From Arcobacter sp. FWKO B (GTDB lineage: Bacteria > Campylobacterota > Campylobacteria > Campylobacterales > Arcobacteraceae): a stretch of 64,000 nt of DNA. Numbering within the stretch: the stretch's first letter is position 1; every line of letters begins with the position of its first letter. Shown one piece after another: positions 1-11,214 of this stretch. The notes under the pieces were generated by a model that worked only from the letters and a program-made list of their open reading frames with translations, made no database searches and was not told the origin of the DNA. Made by a program: the position numbers and the translations under genes. Location: positions 1,612,001-1,676,000 of the forward strand of contig NZ_CP041403.1 in NCBI RefSeq assembly GCF_014844135.1. The letters run 5' to 3'.

Positions 1-1551
1 AGCTTTAAGTTGTGCAAGTTTTGCTATTATATCACTATTTACTTCTTCATCAACAACTATTACTGCTAATGCACCACTTTTGTTTCTACCTAGTCTAAAG
101 TCAGCTATATTTATATTATTGTCGCCTAAAAGTTTGCCTACTTCCCCAATAACACCTGGAACATCAGAGTTACTAAATAGTATCATATGACCACTTGGCT
201 CAATATCAAGGCTAAATCCATTTATCTCTACAATTCTTTGTACCTCTTCATCAAAGATAGTACCACTTACACTATAAACACCATTTTGTGTTGTAAGTTT
301 TATTGTAAGCTTATTTTTATAGCCACTTGTATTTGCTGTTTTAGTTGAACTTACTTCTATATCTCTTTCTTTTGCAACAAATAAAGCATTGATGTAGTTT
401 ATTTGTTCAGCTAAAGAGAGTTTTAATCCTCCAACAGTTGCAAATGTTTCAATTGAATCAAGATAATCAGCTATATCACCACTTGCTTCAATTTTAATTG
501 ACTTAATTGCACTTTTATCAGTTTGTGATAAAAGATATGCCATTTTTTGTGTAAGCTCTAAATATGGTTTCACAAATGATGGTATTTTTGTTTCATCTAT
601 TGGAAGATTTAGTGCATTTGGATAGCTAGCACCAAGAGCAGCTTCAATAGCATTTTCAGCAGCTTGTATAGCTATCTTTTCTTGAGATTCTAAAGTATTA
701 GCACCAAGATGAGCTGTTACAGTAACATTTGGTAGATCTAAAATTGGATGATTTGTTGCTGGCTCTTTTGAGAATACATCAATTCCTGCCATAGCAATTT
801 TACCACTTTTTAAACCCTCTACAAGTGCTTCTTCATTGTATAAGCCACCTCTAGCACAGTTGATAAGTACAACACCATCTTTCATTTTTGCTATTTTGTC
901 TGCATCTATCATATTTGTAGTTTCAGAGTTTTTAGGTGTATGAATAGTAATGATATCACAAGCTAATATATCATCAAAGTTTTTTGTATAAGTTACTCCA
1001 ACATCAGTAGCTTTTGAAGGGTTGATATATGGGTCATATGTAATTACATCCATACCAAATGCTTTTGATCTTATACCTACACGGCTACCGATATTTCCAA
1101 AACCAATGACACCAAGTTTTTTGCCATATAATTCTGTTCCATACCAGTCTTCTCTTTTCCAAATACGATCATTTTTAAGTTGATTGTGTGCATATGGAAA
1201 TTTTCTAGCACATGATAGCATATGTGCCATAGTTAATTCAACCGCAGCAATTGTATTTGCAGTTGGAACATTCATAGCTATAACACCTCTTTTGCTACAC
1301 TCATTTAAATCAACATTATCCACACCTACACCAGCACGAACAACTGCTTTTAATTTTTTAGCAGCGTCTAGGAATTTAGTGTCAACATCAGTTGAGCTTC
1401 TTGTGATACATACATCAGCATCTTTTATTACATCTAAAAGTGCTGTTTTATCAATATCAGCCGCATAAACATAGTTTATTTGACTATTAGTTTGAAGGAG
1501 TTTTAAGCCATTTTGATGAATATGGTCACAAACTACAATTGTATATAACAT
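1..1551 (-). CDS. serA: D-3-phosphoglycerate dehydrogenase, C-terminus cut by window edge
   Basis: SerA catalyses the first step of serine synthesis, oxidising 3-phosphoglycerate with NAD+. The frame opens at the ATG at 1551 (MLYTIVVCDH) and stays open to base 1, giving 517 codons. The family is usually about 525-530 residues, so only the last few are missing. The Rossmann motif GFGNIG lies at residues 150-155, followed by the active-site segments NCARGG and TAHLGA. The C-terminal part has the length expected for the intervening and ACT (serine-sensing) domains. It is first in line downstream of rpsA, 11 bp away, and probably shares its transcript. Confidence 0.95.
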   Translation of the reverse strand, partial: MLYTIVVCDHIHQNGLKLLQTNSQINYVYAADIDKTALLDVIKDADVCITRSSTDVDTKFLDAAKKLKAVVRAGVGVDNVDLNECSKRGVIAMNVPTANTIAAVELTMAHMLSCARKFPYAHNQLKNDRIWKREDWYGTELYGKKLGVIGFGNIGSRVGIRSKAFGMDVITYDPYINPSKATDVGVTYTKNFDDILACDIITIHTPKNSETTNMIDADKIAKMKDGVVLINCARGGLYNEEALVEGLKSGKIAMAGIDVFSKEPATNHPILDLPNVTVTAHLGANTLESQEKIAIQAAENAIEAALGASYPNALNLPIDETKIPSFVKPYLELTQKMAYLLSQTDKSAIKSIKIEASGDIADYLDSIETFATVGGLKLSLAEQINYINALFVAKERDIEVSSTKTANTSGYKNKLTIKLTTQNGVYSVSGTIFDEEVQRIVEINGFSLDIEPSGHMILFSNSDVPGVIGEVGKLLGDNNINIADFRLGRNKSGALAVIVVDEEVNSDIIAKLAQLKA

Positions 1552-1562
1552 ATTAGTTCCCC

Positions 1563-3239
1563 TTAGTTTTGAGTCATTTGATCTCTTAAAATATCGCCAA
1601 GAGTCATTCCAGAGTCATCATTAATTGTTTTTAAAGTTTCTCTTTGTTTAAGCATTTCAACTTTTTTTGCTGATAATCTTACTCTATTTTTTTTAGTATC
1701 AATATTTGTGATAGCAGCTTCTACCATATCTCCAGCTTTTAACTCTTCAACATTTAATTGTCCAACATCTTCTGTTCTGATTAGTCCATCTATACCATTT
1801 TCAAGAACTACAAAAATACCAAAATCTTTAATATCTTTGATTGGAGCTTTTACTATGTCATTAATATTGTATTTTTTTGCAAATTGTGCTGTTGGTGAAT
1901 CTGTAGTCTCTTTTACAGATATTGAAACATTCTCTTTTTCTGTATCAATTTTTATTATCTTAGCTTCAATTTTATCACCTTTTTTGAACATGTTTTTACA
2001 TTTTACGCTAACATCCCAACTTGCTTCTTCATTGTGTAATAAAGCATCGATTTCACCAATTGTTACGAATGCACCAAAATCAGTTATTGTTGCAATTGTA
2101 CCTTCTACAACATCACCAACTTTGTGCTCTTTTACAAATTTAGTAAATGGTTTTTCTTGAAGATTTTTAAGACTCACTCTTAATTTTCTTTTTACACTGT
2201 CAAGCTCAATTACTTCAACATTTATCTCATCACCGATTGTTAATACATCTTTTGGATTTTTGATATTTTTATTCCAGCTGATTTCAGAGATGTGTAAAAG
2301 TCCTTCTATATCATTTCCAAGGTCAACAAACGCCCCATAACTTTCGAAGTTGCTTACAGTTACAGTTATAGCATCGCCAACATCAAGTTCATCTTTAATC
2401 TCTTTCCATGGATCAGGAAGTGCTGCTTTAATAGATAATGAAAGGTGTTGTTTGTCTTTATCATAGTTAAGTACTTTTACTGTTACTTCATCACCCTCTT
2501 TATAGTATGCGGCAGGATTAACAGGACCTTTATAGCTTATTTCATTATAGTTTACTAGTCCATCCACACCATTTAGGTCTATAAACATTCCATAACTTGT
2601 AATTTTTTTAACAATACCGTTTAAAGTTGCATTATTATCTAAAATAGCACTTACTTTGTCTTCTTTGTCTTTTTTACTATCTTCAATTAGTTTTTTTCTT
2701 GAAATAATAATAGAACCTTGGTTTTTGTTTATTTTTATAACTTTTGCTTTTATTTTTTTGCCAACTGCACCATATGGTTTCATATAACTTTGAGCTGCTG
2801 GTAAGAAATATTCTAAACCATCTTTATCAACTACTGAAAAACCGCCTCTTTTTTTAGACTCAGTAATTTTACCCTCAACTGTTAAATCTTCAAAATTTTC
2901 ACCATATTTAGCTACAAATTCATCAAATTTTTGTCTTTGAAGTACATTTCTATAAGATATTGAAGGTCTTTCACCTCTATTACCCATCATCATCACTGGT
3001 AAAGTAGCACCAACATTAAATATAAGCTCACCTTTATCATTTGTGATCTCTTTTATATTTAAGATACCTTCAATTTTTTGACCAACATCAACTAAGACAT
3101 TATCACCATTTATCTCAACAATAACACCATCAACTATAGCATTATTTTCACTGTTCTCAAAAGATTCATTGAGCATTTGCTCAAAAGACATTTCCTGAAA
3201 ATCCATTTCTTGCTCAATATCTAATCTATCGATACCCAT
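1563..3239 (-). CDS. rpsA: 30S ribosomal protein S1
   Basis: S1 binds mRNA on the small ribosomal subunit and helps initiate translation. The 558-residue protein is a series of S1 (OB-fold) repeats. Typical repeat cores are visible, for example GMFIDLNGVDGLV, GAFVDLGNDIEGLLHISEIS, GAFVTIGEIDALLH and GIFVVLENGIDGL. Length and repeat number fit the six-repeat bacterial form. It follows ispH after a 156-bp gap that contains no other gene, so it probably has its own promoter there. The order rpsA-ispH-aroA-pheT-pheS is typical of Campylobacterota. Confidence 0.96.
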   Translation of the reverse strand: MGIDRLDIEQEMDFQEMSFEQMLNESFENSENNAIVDGVIVEINGDNVLVDVGQKIEGILNIKEITNDKGELIFNVGATLPVMMMGNRGERPSISYRNVLQRQKFDEFVAKYGENFEDLTVEGKITESKKRGGFSVVDKDGLEYFLPAAQSYMKPYGAVGKKIKAKVIKINKNQGSIIISRKKLIEDSKKDKEDKVSAILDNNATLNGIVKKITSYGMFIDLNGVDGLVNYNEISYKGPVNPAAYYKEGDEVTVKVLNYDKDKQHLSLSIKAALPDPWKEIKDELDVGDAITVTVSNFESYGAFVDLGNDIEGLLHISEISWNKNIKNPKDVLTIGDEINVEVIELDSVKRKLRVSLKNLQEKPFTKFVKEHKVGDVVEGTIATITDFGAFVTIGEIDALLHNEEASWDVSVKCKNMFKKGDKIEAKIIKIDTEKENVSISVKETTDSPTAQFAKKYNINDIVKAPIKDIKDFGIFVVLENGIDGLIRTEDVGQLNVEELKAGDMVEAAITNIDTKKNRVRLSAKKVEMLKQRETLKTINDDSGMTLGDILRDQMTQN

Positions 3240-3395
3240 TTCTAACCCTTTATTTACCGTTTATTTTATGTGGCTTATATTTTACCACAAAGTTTCTTAA
3301 AATAAGTCTTGAGTTGATGTTTGTGAGTTGTGAGGAGAGGATAATAGGAGAAATAAATAAAATGGGAGTGCTAAATCTTGTTAGTTTTTTTCTAA

Positions 3396-4220
3396 TTACA
3401 ATTCACGCAATTTATCAACACACTTTTGTATAACCCAATCTGGTGTACTTGCTCCAGCAGTTATGCCACAAAGTTTTTTGTTTTTAAACCAATTTGGATT
3501 TATTTCGCTTTCATCTTCTATCAGATAACTATCAAAACAGTTTGTTTTACAGATATCAAGAAGTTGTTTTGTATTTGATGAGTTTTTGCCACCAATTACT
3601 ATCATTATATCAGCTTCAAGGGAAAGCTCTCTTGCTGCTGCTTGATTTTCAAATGTAGCATCACAAATTGTATTAAATACTCTTACTTCTTTGTGTGTAA
3701 GCATAAGTTCATTTACAATTTTTAGATATTCATCTTTTTTTCTTGTAGTTTGTGCGACAGTTGCTATTTTGTCATTTTTGAATTTTATTGTTTTAAGTTC
3801 ATCTGAGTTTAAAACTACATATACATCATCTCCATAGCTTTTTACCCCCTTTACTTCAGGATGGCTACTATCTCCAAAAATCACAATACTATAACCTTCA
3901 GATGACATTTTTTTTACTATATTTTGTGGAGTAGTTACAAAGGGGCATGTTGCATTTATAACTTTAGCTTCTTTTTGTTTTAAGGTATGCAAATCATTTT
4001 TAGGTATACCATGGGTTCTTATTATAACTGTATCACCATTATTTACATCATCAATATTTTCATAAAGTCCAACATTGTTTTCATTTTTGAGCCTGTCTAT
4101 CTCTTTTTGGTTATGAATTAGTGGACCCATTGTAAAAGAGTTTTGGTGTTCACTAGCTATTTGAATAGCTCTTTTTACACCAAAACAAAAACCATATGAT
4201 GAAGCTAATTTTATTTCCAT
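3396..4220 (-). CDS. ispH: 4-hydroxy-3-methylbut-2-enyl diphosphate reductase
   Basis: IspH (LytB) is the last enzyme of the MEP isoprenoid pathway and makes IPP and DMAPP with an iron-sulfur cluster. The three conserved cluster cysteines are present: C12 (SYGFCFGVKRA), C92 (NATCPFV) and C186 (NTICDAT). The histidine motifs RTHGIP and DSSHPEV are also intact. At 274 residues it is the short form usual in Campylobacterota. It starts 3 bp after the aroA stop codon, so the two genes are translated from one transcript. Confidence 0.95.
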   Translation of the reverse strand: MEIKLASSYGFCFGVKRAIQIASEHQNSFTMGPLIHNQKEIDRLKNENNVGLYENIDDVNNGDTVIIRTHGIPKNDLHTLKQKEAKVINATCPFVTTPQNIVKKMSSEGYSIVIFGDSSHPEVKGVKSYGDDVYVVLNSDELKTIKFKNDKIATVAQTTRKKDEYLKIVNELMLTHKEVRVFNTICDATFENQAAARELSLEADIMIVIGGKNSSNTKQLLDICKTNCFDSYLIEDESEINPNWFKNKKLCGITAGASTPDWVIQKCVDKLREL

Positions 4221-4223
4221 TGA

Positions 4224-5501
4224 TTACCTTAGAGAGTTTAGTAGTTCCTCAAAGTTAGGAAATGAAGTCATAATACACTCAGTATCTTCTATTTCCATAC
4301 CACATAATAATCCCGCTATTGCAAAACTCATTGCAATTCTGTGATCCCCATGAGAGTCAATTACAGCACTTGAAAGTTTACCACCTGTGATTGTATATCC
4401 ATCTTCAAACTCACTACATGTGATTTTACATTTTTGCAAGTTTGTAATTACAGAGCTTATTCTATCACTCTCTTTTACTCGCAGTTCTTTTGCATTCTTT
4501 ACAGTACTTGTACCAGATGCTTGCGACATAGCAATAGATAATGCTGGTAATTCATCTATTAGCCAAGCTATATTTTCACTAACTTCAATACCATTTAGTT
4601 GATTGTGTGATATTTTTATATCACCAATTGGTTCATATACATTTGAATGTTCGATAAACTCTACGATTGCTCCCATTTTTTGTAAAACTTTGTAGGCTTC
4701 AATTCTTGTAGGATTTAGTGTAACGCTTTTGATAACAACTTTTGCATTTGGAATAATAGCTGCTGCAACTGCAAAGAAAAAACCACTTGATGGATCAGCT
4801 GGAACTGTTATATCAAGAGGTTTTAGAGTTCCTTTAAGTGGATGTATTTCTATATATCCATCATCATTTGTACTGATATTGGCACCCATACCATTTAACA
4901 TTCTTTCTGTATGATCACGACTTAGCTTTTCTTCTTTGTAATATGATACACCATCACCTTTTAAAGCAGCTAGAATAAGTGCAGATTTTACTTGTGCTGA
5001 ATCAATAGGAGAAACATATCTAAATGCTTTAAGTACACTACCTCTTATATGAAGTGGTGCTTTGTTACCAAATTCTCTACCATCTATCATAGCACCAATA
5101 CTCTTTAAAGGCTTTGTTACCCTTGCCATTGGACGGTTTCTTAAATATTTATCACCAGTTAAGACAAAAGAGCCCTCAAAAGATGCAAGAAGTCCACAAA
5201 AAAGTCTCATTCCTGTACCACTATTTCCACAATCTAAAATATTATCAGGCTCTTTTATTTGTGCGGGAGGAGTTAGTATAAAATCAGCTTTTCCTGTTTG
5301 TTCAACTGTTACACCAAAACTTTTTACTATATTTAAAGTATTTAGCGTATCTTCAGCCATTAAAAAATTTTTTATATGTGAAGGTTTATCACTAAATAAA
5401 CAAAACATTGCAGATCTATGTGAAATAGATTTATCACTTGCTATATCACTAATTTGTGTATCAAAAGGTTTTGAAAGTGGATTAACTATAATTTTTTTCA
5501 C
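4224..5501 (-). CDS. aroA: 3-phosphoshikimate 1-carboxyvinyltransferase (EPSP synthase)
   Basis: AroA joins shikimate-3-phosphate to PEP in the chorismate pathway, which feeds the aromatic amino acids and, in this organism, menaquinone through mqnA. The 425-residue protein has the substrate loop SDKSISHR near residue 23, the PEP-binding segment GNSGTGMRL near 92, the LSRDHTERM segment and the late [11 protein letters not shown] motif. Its start overlaps the end of pheT by 4 bp, so coupled translation is likely. Confidence 0.95.
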   Translation of the reverse strand: MKKIIVNPLSKPFDTQISDIASDKSISHRSAMFCLFSDKPSHIKNFLMAEDTLNTLNIVKSFGVTVEQTGKADFILTPPAQIKEPDNILDCGNSGTGMRLFCGLLASFEGSFVLTGDKYLRNRPMARVTKPLKSIGAMIDGREFGNKAPLHIRGSVLKAFRYVSPIDSAQVKSALILAALKGDGVSYYKEEKLSRDHTERMLNGMGANISTNDDGYIEIHPLKGTLKPLDITVPADPSSGFFFAVAAAIIPNAKVVIKSVTLNPTRIEAYKVLQKMGAIVEFIEHSNVYEPIGDIKISHNQLNGIEVSENIAWLIDELPALSIAMSQASGTSTVKNAKELRVKESDRISSVITNLQKCKITCSEFEDGYTITGGKLSSAVIDSHGDHRIAMSFAIAGLLCGMEIEDTECIMTSFPNFEELLNSLR

Positions 5502-7819
5502 TGTCTTAGTCCTATATTAAGCTCTTTTGTTAATGTATTTAAGATATTATCCATAATCGTAACAATATCATCTTCTGCTAATGTTTTTTCACTAGATTGG
5601 ATATAAAATCTTATTGTAAGACTCTCATTTTCACCAAGTTTTGCATCAGTATATATATCTACAAGATTAAATTGTTGTAGTTCTTTTATATTTAGTGAAT
5701 TAATAATAGTTTTTATACTCTTATATTCAATAGTTTTAGGAACAACAAGGCTTAAATCTCTATGTAAACCTTGAAATTTTGAAATAGACTTAGCTTGTAC
5801 AAGTTCACTTTTTATTGTGTCAAAATCAATTTCAGCAATAAATGTGTCATTTAAATCAAACTCATTTGCAACTATTGGGTGAAGTTTATATATTTCTCCT
5901 ATAGATTTCCCTTCAACTATGATTTTGGCACTTTGATAAGGGTGAGCAAATTTGTGTGTTGGTACAAATTCTTCTAATTCAAAGTCACCTACTACAGAAG
6001 CAATTTTATTTGCAAATTCAAAAAATGTAATATTTTTTGGTTTTCCATGATTTAAAAATGTTTCACTCTCTTTAGTACCACTAAATAAAAATGAAATTTT
6101 TGATGACTCTTCTCTGGTGCTTGAAAAAACAGAACCTATTTCAAATATGGCAATTTTGTCAAATCCCATTTTTACATTGTGTGAAGCTGCAAGAATTAAG
6201 TTTAGTGCAATTGTAGTCCTAAATGAGTTTAGTTCATTTGTGATTGGATTTAATATATCTAGTTCTTCTTTAACTGTATCAAATCCATATTGAGCTAAAA
6301 GTTCTCTGGATGAAAATATATATGTTATAGTTTCGAAAAATCCAGCATTTATAGCATTTGATCTTAGTTGATTTAATTTTGTATACATAATAGAAGTTTC
6401 ATTTGTTCTATTTACTTCATCAATTGCTAATGGTTTTGCTTGTATATTATCTATCCCTATAATTCTTACTATTTCTTCTGTAACATCTGCAATGTTTCTT
6501 ATATCATGTCTAAAAGCAGGAACAGTTACATTTAGTGTATTTGAACCATGGTCTTTAAGCTCAAAACCAAGTGATTTTAGAATTTTTTCCATATCTATTT
6601 TAGATATTGATTGTCCTATTATTGAGCTAACTTTTTGAGAGCTCACATCAAGTGAAATTTTATTAGGCTCTACTAAAAAGCACTCGATTCCTTTAAATAC
6701 CTTTCCACCATTTTTTGAAAAAAGTGAAGCTATATTATTGATACCAAAATTAATATCTGGCTCACTTCCTCTTGAAGCTCTGTAAAAAGGGTCTTTTTTT
6801 GTTTCTATTTTTGTTTCATAAACTTGTTTTGAAATAAAGTCTGGATTAATATAACTAGCTTCTACTAAAATCTGAGTAGATTTAAAATCAAAAGAGCCTT
6901 TATCTATCCCTAAAGTAGAGAGTTTTTTATCTGAATATATACAATCAAAACCTTTTTCATCCTTTTTTAGAGTAAAAAGTGATATCCCATTTTTATCAAC
7001 TACCGCATCATTTACATCATAACAATTTAGTATAACTCCACTTTCATAAGTAGCATAATTTACTGCATTTACAATATCTAAAGTATTAAATTCATCCACA
7101 TATGCAAGTCTTAATTTATAAAGTAATGGAAGCTTGAAGTTTTCTGTATCAATCACTTTGTATAGGAGTGAAGTTTCAATTTTAGGGTCACAATTTACAT
7201 CAATTTTTTGTCCAATACTTAGTTCATGTTCATTAGTAAAAAACTCTTTAGGACTAATAGTTATATTGTAATATGCACTTAATTCTCTAGTGATTCCATA
7301 AATACTCAAACAATCACCTCTGTTTGGAGTAAGATCTATTTCAATTACTGTATCATTGAATGCATTTATATCTTTTAATTTAGTTCCTACAGTTAAGTTA
7401 CCAATAGATTCATCTAGTTCTAATATTCCATCATTTAGCTTTGGAAGACCAAGTTCAGTAGAAGAACAAATCATACCAGAACTTTTTACACCTCTAAGTT
7501 CAGCATCTTTTATTGTTAGTTCACCAATTTTTGCTCCAACTAGAGCAACTGGCACATACATATTAGCACCAACATTACTTGCACCACAAACTATTTGTAA
7601 TATCTCTTTACCAACATCTACTTGACATACACTTAGTTTTGTAGCATCAGGATGTTTTTCACATGACAATACTTTACCAATCACAACACTTTCTGGCATT
7701 TTATATGTAAAAGTACCACCAATTTCCAACCCAATTGATGTAAGAGTTTTACAGATCTCTTCTGTAGAATAACTTCTTATACTTATAAATTCATTTAACC
7801 ACTCTTTTGTAACTATCAT
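5498..7819 (-). CDS. pheT: phenylalanine--tRNA ligase beta subunit
   Basis: The beta subunit of the alpha2-beta2 PheRS carries editing and tRNA-binding functions. The 773-residue protein starts with an EMAP/OB tRNA-binding domain (about residues 38-150, including ICSSTELGL). The B3/B4 and B5 regions follow ([18 protein letters not shown] in B5), then a catalytic-like core and a C-terminal anticodon-binding FDX-ACB domain. It overlaps pheS by 4 bp, which suggests subunit production is balanced by translational coupling. Confidence 0.95.
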   Translation of the reverse strand: MIVTKEWLNEFISIRSYSTEEICKTLTSIGLEIGGTFTYKMPESVVIGKVLSCEKHPDATKLSVCQVDVGKEILQIVCGASNVGANMYVPVALVGAKIGELTIKDAELRGVKSSGMICSSTELGLPKLNDGILELDESIGNLTVGTKLKDINAFNDTVIEIDLTPNRGDCLSIYGITRELSAYYNITISPKEFFTNEHELSIGQKIDVNCDPKIETSLLYKVIDTENFKLPLLYKLRLAYVDEFNTLDIVNAVNYATYESGVILNCYDVNDAVVDKNGISLFTLKKDEKGFDCIYSDKKLSTLGIDKGSFDFKSTQILVEASYINPDFISKQVYETKIETKKDPFYRASRGSEPDINFGINNIASLFSKNGGKVFKGIECFLVEPNKISLDVSSQKVSSIIGQSISKIDMEKILKSLGFELKDHGSNTLNVTVPAFRHDIRNIADVTEEIVRIIGIDNIQAKPLAIDEVNRTNETSIMYTKLNQLRSNAINAGFFETITYIFSSRELLAQYGFDTVKEELDILNPITNELNSFRTTIALNLILAASHNVKMGFDKIAIFEIGSVFSSTREESSKISFLFSGTKESETFLNHGKPKNITFFEFANKIASVVGDFELEEFVPTHKFAHPYQSAKIIVEGKSIGEIYKLHPIVANEFDLNDTFIAEIDFDTIKSELVQAKSISKFQGLHRDLSLVVPKTIEYKSIKTIINSLNIKELQQFNLVDIYTDAKLGENESLTIRFYIQSSEKTLAEDDIVTIMDNILNTLTKELNIGLRQ

Positions 7820-8853
7820 TTAAACTGTCCTAATAATCTTAAATCACTTTCAAATAGAGATCTTAAATCTCCAATTTTATGTATAAGCATTGCAAATCTT
7901 TCAACACCTAATCCAAAAGCATATCCACTTACATCCTCATATCCAACAGCTTTGAATACATTTTCATCAACAATTCCACACCCAAGTACTTCAAGCCATC
8001 CTGTGTGAGAACAAACACGACATCCATCACCACCACAGAATATACAGCTAATATCTACTTCAGCACTTGGTTCTGTAAATGGGAAAAAGCTAGGACGAAA
8101 TCTTACTTCAACATCACCAAACATATGTTGTAAAAACTCAGTTAAAACATGTTTTAAGTTTGCAAAAGAGATTTTATCACTACTATCAACTACAAGACCT
8201 TCTATTTGGTTGAACATAGGAGTATGAGTTAGGTCAAAGTCTCTTCTAAAAACTCTCCCAGGAGCAATCATCCTAATAGGTGGCTTTTGGTTTTGCATAG
8301 TTCTTATTTGAACAGGGCTTGTATGAGTTCTAAGTAGCATCATATCTTTACAATAAAATGTATCTTGCATATCTCTTGCAGGGTGATATTTTGGTAGGTT
8401 TAATGCTTCAAAGTTATGAAAATCATCTTCAACCATTGGTCCTATTTCAACTGCAAAGTTGAGGTTTTGGAAATATTTTATAATTCTATCCATAGTATAT
8501 GCTACAGGATGGTATGCTCCCACATTTGAAGTGCTTGCATTAAATCTTGTAACATCAATTTTTTCAGCTTTTAAGGTTTTTTCAAGTTCAGCATTAAAAA
8601 GTTCTGTTTTTTTTAGTTCTAAAGCTTTATTTAAAACTTCTTTTTGCTCATTTAAATTTTGTGCAAACTCTTTTTTTTGTTCATTTGGTATATCTTTTAA
8701 TCTAGCAAATTCTACTGTTAAGAACCCTTTTTTACCAAATAAATCAACTCTAATAGTTTCCAACTCTTCAATAGTCGTAGTCTTGTATATTTTATCTAAC
8801 CAGTTTTGCAACTTAATACTCCGTATGTTGTTAAAATGCGATATTGTATCCAA
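7816..8853 (-). CDS. pheS: phenylalanine--tRNA ligase alpha subunit
   Basis: The alpha subunit is the catalytic class II synthetase. The 345-residue protein has an N-terminal coiled coil (about residues 20-90), class II motif 2 around [20 protein letters not shown], and motif 3 as [12 protein letters not shown] near the end. The segment [13 protein letters not shown] gives four closely spaced cysteines of the kind often seen in this subunit. It is the first gene of the leftward pheST-aroA-ispH cluster and diverges from the HIT gene. Confidence 0.95.
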   Translation of the reverse strand: MDTISHFNNIRSIKLQNWLDKIYKTTTIEELETIRVDLFGKKGFLTVEFARLKDIPNEQKKEFAQNLNEQKEVLNKALELKKTELFNAELEKTLKAEKIDVTRFNASTSNVGAYHPVAYTMDRIIKYFQNLNFAVEIGPMVEDDFHNFEALNLPKYHPARDMQDTFYCKDMMLLRTHTSPVQIRTMQNQKPPIRMIAPGRVFRRDFDLTHTPMFNQIEGLVVDSSDKISFANLKHVLTEFLQHMFGDVEVRFRPSFFPFTEPSAEVDISCIFCGGDGCRVCSHTGWLEVLGCGIVDENVFKAVGYEDVSGYAFGLGVERFAMLIHKIGDLRSLFESDLRLLGQFK

Positions 8854-8890
8854 ATTTTTATTATACTTAGGTTATAATATTCGAAAATAG

Positions 8891-8960
8891 TGAATCAAGA
8901 GCCGTTAACCATAAGTCATCAGTTATTATAAAAAATAGAACTTATGATTAATGACTCACG
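8891..8960. repeat. degenerate inverted repeat between pheS and the HIT gene
   Basis: A left arm with ATAAGTCAT (about 8910-8920) faces a right arm with ACTTATGATTAATGACTCAC (8940-8960). Read on one strand, both arms contain near 7-base steps such as GTGAGTC, ATTAATC and ATAAGTT. It resembles the clearer heptamer repeats elsewhere in this window. It lies in the divergent promoter region, immediately before the ribosome-binding site of the HIT gene. Confidence 0.5.
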
Positions 8961-8977
8961 AACAAAAAGGAAGAATT

Positions 8978-9304
8978 ATGTGTATATTTTGTGCAATAGC
9001 CGAAGGTCAAATTCCTTCAAAAAAGATTTTAGAAAATGATAAATTTTTGGCATTTTATGATATCAATCCTCAAACAAAAGTTCATGCTCTAGTGATTCCA
9101 AAAGAGCATTCAAAAGATTTCAATGATGTCTCACCTGAAGTTATGGCTGAAATGACTACATTTATTCATGAAGTTGTAACTAAACTTGGTATAAAAGAGA
9201 GTGGTTACAGAATGATTACAAATATTGGAGTTGATGGTGGGCAAGAAGTTCCACATCTTCATTTTCATATCTTAGCAGGAGAAAAACTTGGAAAACTTGT
9301 CTAA
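8978..9304 (+). CDS. HIT family nucleotide-binding hydrolase
   Basis: HIT proteins hydrolyse nucleoside phosphoramidates and related nucleotides. The 108-residue product has the histidine triad PHLHFHILAG with H93, H95 and H97. It also has an N-terminal C2/C5 pair and an H at 44 (PKEH) that can bind zinc. I place the start at the ATG at 8978 because AAGGAAG lies just upstream; an earlier in-frame ATG at 8951 has no such site. The gene follows pheS in many Campylobacterota. Its end overlaps the aguA start by 17 bp. Confidence 0.9.
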   Translation: MCIFCAIAEGQIPSKKILENDKFLAFYDINPQTKVHALVIPKEHSKDFNDVSPEVMAEMTTFIHEVVTKLGIKESGYRMITNIGVDGGQEVPHLHFHILAGEKLGKLV

Positions 9305-10271
9305 AAAAAGGCTATTTGCAGAGTGGGAAGAGCAAGAGTTTGTTCAGTTGATGTTTCCACATTCAAACAGTGACTGGGGACAATATCTTGATGAATTAAT
9401 ACCTGTATTTGAAGATATTGCTATAAATATTGCTAAATATCAGCCTTGTATAGTGTGCTATATGGAAGATAATAGTGTCAAAAATATAAAAAATTTAGAA
9501 AATATTATACTTAAAAAAGTAGAATCAAATGATACTTGGTGTAGGGATTTTGGTGGTATTACAATAGAAAATGATGGCAAAATTGAAGTGCTTGATTATG
9601 TATTTAATGGTTGGGGAAATAAATTTGATGCTTCAAAAGATAATGAATTGACTAAAAAATTATTTCAAGATGTAAAAAGCTATGATTTTGTCCTTGAAGG
9701 TGGTAGTATAGACTCAAACGGTAATGGTGTTATTCTTACAACTACTGATTGTCTTTTGGAAGAGAATAGAAACCCAAGTTTCACAAAAGAGGAAATTACT
9801 CAAAGACTAAAAAATGATTTGGGTGCAAAAGAGATTATTTGGATAGAAAATGGCTATCTTGAAGGTGATGATACAGATTCTCACATCGATATGTTAGTAA
9901 GATTTACAGATGAGAATACTATAGTTTATCAATCATGTGATGATAAAGAAGATGTTCATTATGAGGCACTAAAAGCTATGGAAGATGAGGTAAAAAAACT
10001 CCCATTTAAAAGTGTAGCTTTGCCTTGGATTGGTGCAAAATATTATGATGATGAAAGACTTCCAGCTAGTTATGCAAACTTTTTGGTGATAAATGGTGCA
10101 GTGCTTGTTCCTACTTATCAAGATAAAAGTGATGAAAAAGCACTTGAAATTTTTACTAAGTTGTTTCCAAAACGCGATATAATTGGTATTGATTGTTCTA
10201 AGATAATAAGACAACATGGAAGTTTGCATTGTTGTACGATGCAATACCCAAAAACAACAAGATTGAAGTAA
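9288..10271 (+). CDS. aguA: agmatine deiminase (peptidylarginine deiminase family)
   Basis: AguA converts agmatine to N-carbamoylputrescine plus ammonia. The 327-residue protein has the family motifs WCRDFGG (residues 84-90), LEGGSID near 137, DSHIDML near 197 and the C-terminal catalytic cysteine region HGSLHCCTMQ. The start is a TTG at 9288 with AGGAG about 8 bp upstream, inside the end of the HIT gene; a second TTG at 9297 is possible. aguB follows directly, so the two form the putrescine branch from agmatine. Confidence 0.9.
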   Translation: MENLSKKRLFAEWEEQEFVQLMFPHSNSDWGQYLDELIPVFEDIAINIAKYQPCIVCYMEDNSVKNIKNLENIILKKVESNDTWCRDFGGITIENDGKIEVLDYVFNGWGNKFDASKDNELTKKLFQDVKSYDFVLEGGSIDSNGNGVILTTTDCLLEENRNPSFTKEEITQRLKNDLGAKEIIWIENGYLEGDDTDSHIDMLVRFTDENTIVYQSCDDKEDVHYEALKAMEDEVKKLPFKSVALPWIGAKYYDDERLPASYANFLVINGAVLVPTYQDKSDEKALEIFTKLFPKRDIIGIDCSKIIRQHGSLHCCTMQYPKTTRLK

Positions 10272-10303
10272 AATCTAATATCTAAAATCTAAAAAGTATA
10301 ATG
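10270..10303. repeat. heptamer repeat, single arm, aguA-aguB gap
   Basis: Right after the aguA stop codon the sequence steps in sevens: AAATCTA, ATATCTA, AAATCTA, AAAAGTA. The same AAATCTA/AAAAGTA words occur at 29.8 kb and 60.4 kb, where they form inverted pairs. No facing arm is visible here. Confidence 0.7.
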
Positions 10304-10320
10304 CAATACAAGGAGAATTT

Positions 10321-11214
10321 ATGGCTAATAACAATTCACGACTAAAAACCGCTCTGATTCAACAAAAATTCCATGGCTCTAAAGAGGCTACACTTATAGT
10401 AACTGCTTCTTTGGTATCAGAAGCTGCAAAAGGTGGGGCAAGGCTTGTGGTTTTGCAAGAGTTGCATCAAACAGAGTATTTTTGTCAAAGTGAGGATACT
10501 GAGTTCTGCTCATATGCAAATAGTTTTGAAGATGATGTGAAATACTGGTCAAGCGTAGCAAAAGAAAACAATGTGGTACTTGTAAGTTCACTATTTGAAG
10601 CACGAGCTCCAGGGCTTTATCACAATACGGCTGTGGTTTTTGAATGTGATGGAAGTGTAGCTGGAAAGTATAGAAAAATGCATATTCCAGATGACCCAGG
10701 ATTTTATGAGAAATTTTATTTCACCCCTGGGGATCTTGGATTTGAGCCTATAAGTACTAGTGTAGGAAAACTTGGGGTTTTGGTTTGTTGGGATCAGTGG
10801 TATCCTGAAGCTGCTAGACTTATGGCTTTAAGAGGTGCTGAAATACTAATATATCCCACTGCTATTGGGTGGTTTGATGGTGATGAGTCAGAAGAAAAAC
10901 AAAGACAACTTGATGCTTGGATTACTATCCAAAGATCTCACGCAGTAGCAAATGGACTACCTGTTATTTCAGTAAATCGTGTAGGATTTGAAAAAGATAG
11001 TAGTGGTGTACTTGATGGGATTAGATTTTGGGGTAATTCATTTGTTTGTGGACCTCAAGGTGAGTTTTTGGTTCATGCAAATAGTGAAGATGAAAAGGTA
11101 ATATTTGTAGAAATTGATAAACAAAGAACTACAGATGTAAGAAGAATATGGCCGTTTTTAAGGGATAGAAGAATAGAAAACTACTCTGGACTTACAAAAA
11201 GATACTTAGACTGA
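10321..11214 (+). CDS. aguB: N-carbamoylputrescine amidase
   Basis: AguB hydrolyses N-carbamoylputrescine to putrescine, CO2 and ammonia. The 297-residue protein is a nitrilase-superfamily enzyme with the expected triad: E47 (VVLQELHQ), K119 (YRKMHIPD) and C156 (GVLVCWDQWYPE). An AAGGAGAA site precedes the ATG. Together with aguA it supplies putrescine from agmatine. Its stop codon lies within a perfect palindrome shared with the converging GGDEF gene. Confidence 0.94.
   Translation: MANNNSRLKTALIQQKFHGSKEATLIVTASLVSEAAKGGARLVVLQELHQTEYFCQSEDTEFCSYANSFEDDVKYWSSVAKENNVVLVSSLFEARAPGLYHNTAVVFECDGSVAGKYRKMHIPDDPGFYEKFYFTPGDLGFEPISTSVGKLGVLVCWDQWYPEAARLMALRGAEILIYPTAIGWFDGDESEEKQRQLDAWITIQRSHAVANGLPVISVNRVGFEKDSSGVLDGIRFWGNSFVCGPQGEFLVHANSEDEKVIFVEIDKQRTTDVRRIWPFLRDRRIENYSGLTKRYLD

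Noticed and set aside
1184-1468. Plus-strand frame opposite serA
   Set aside because: It is a shadow of serA, with no plausible start signal and composition set by the opposite codons. The same holds for many frames opposite rpsA, aroA, pheS, ftsI and the porin.
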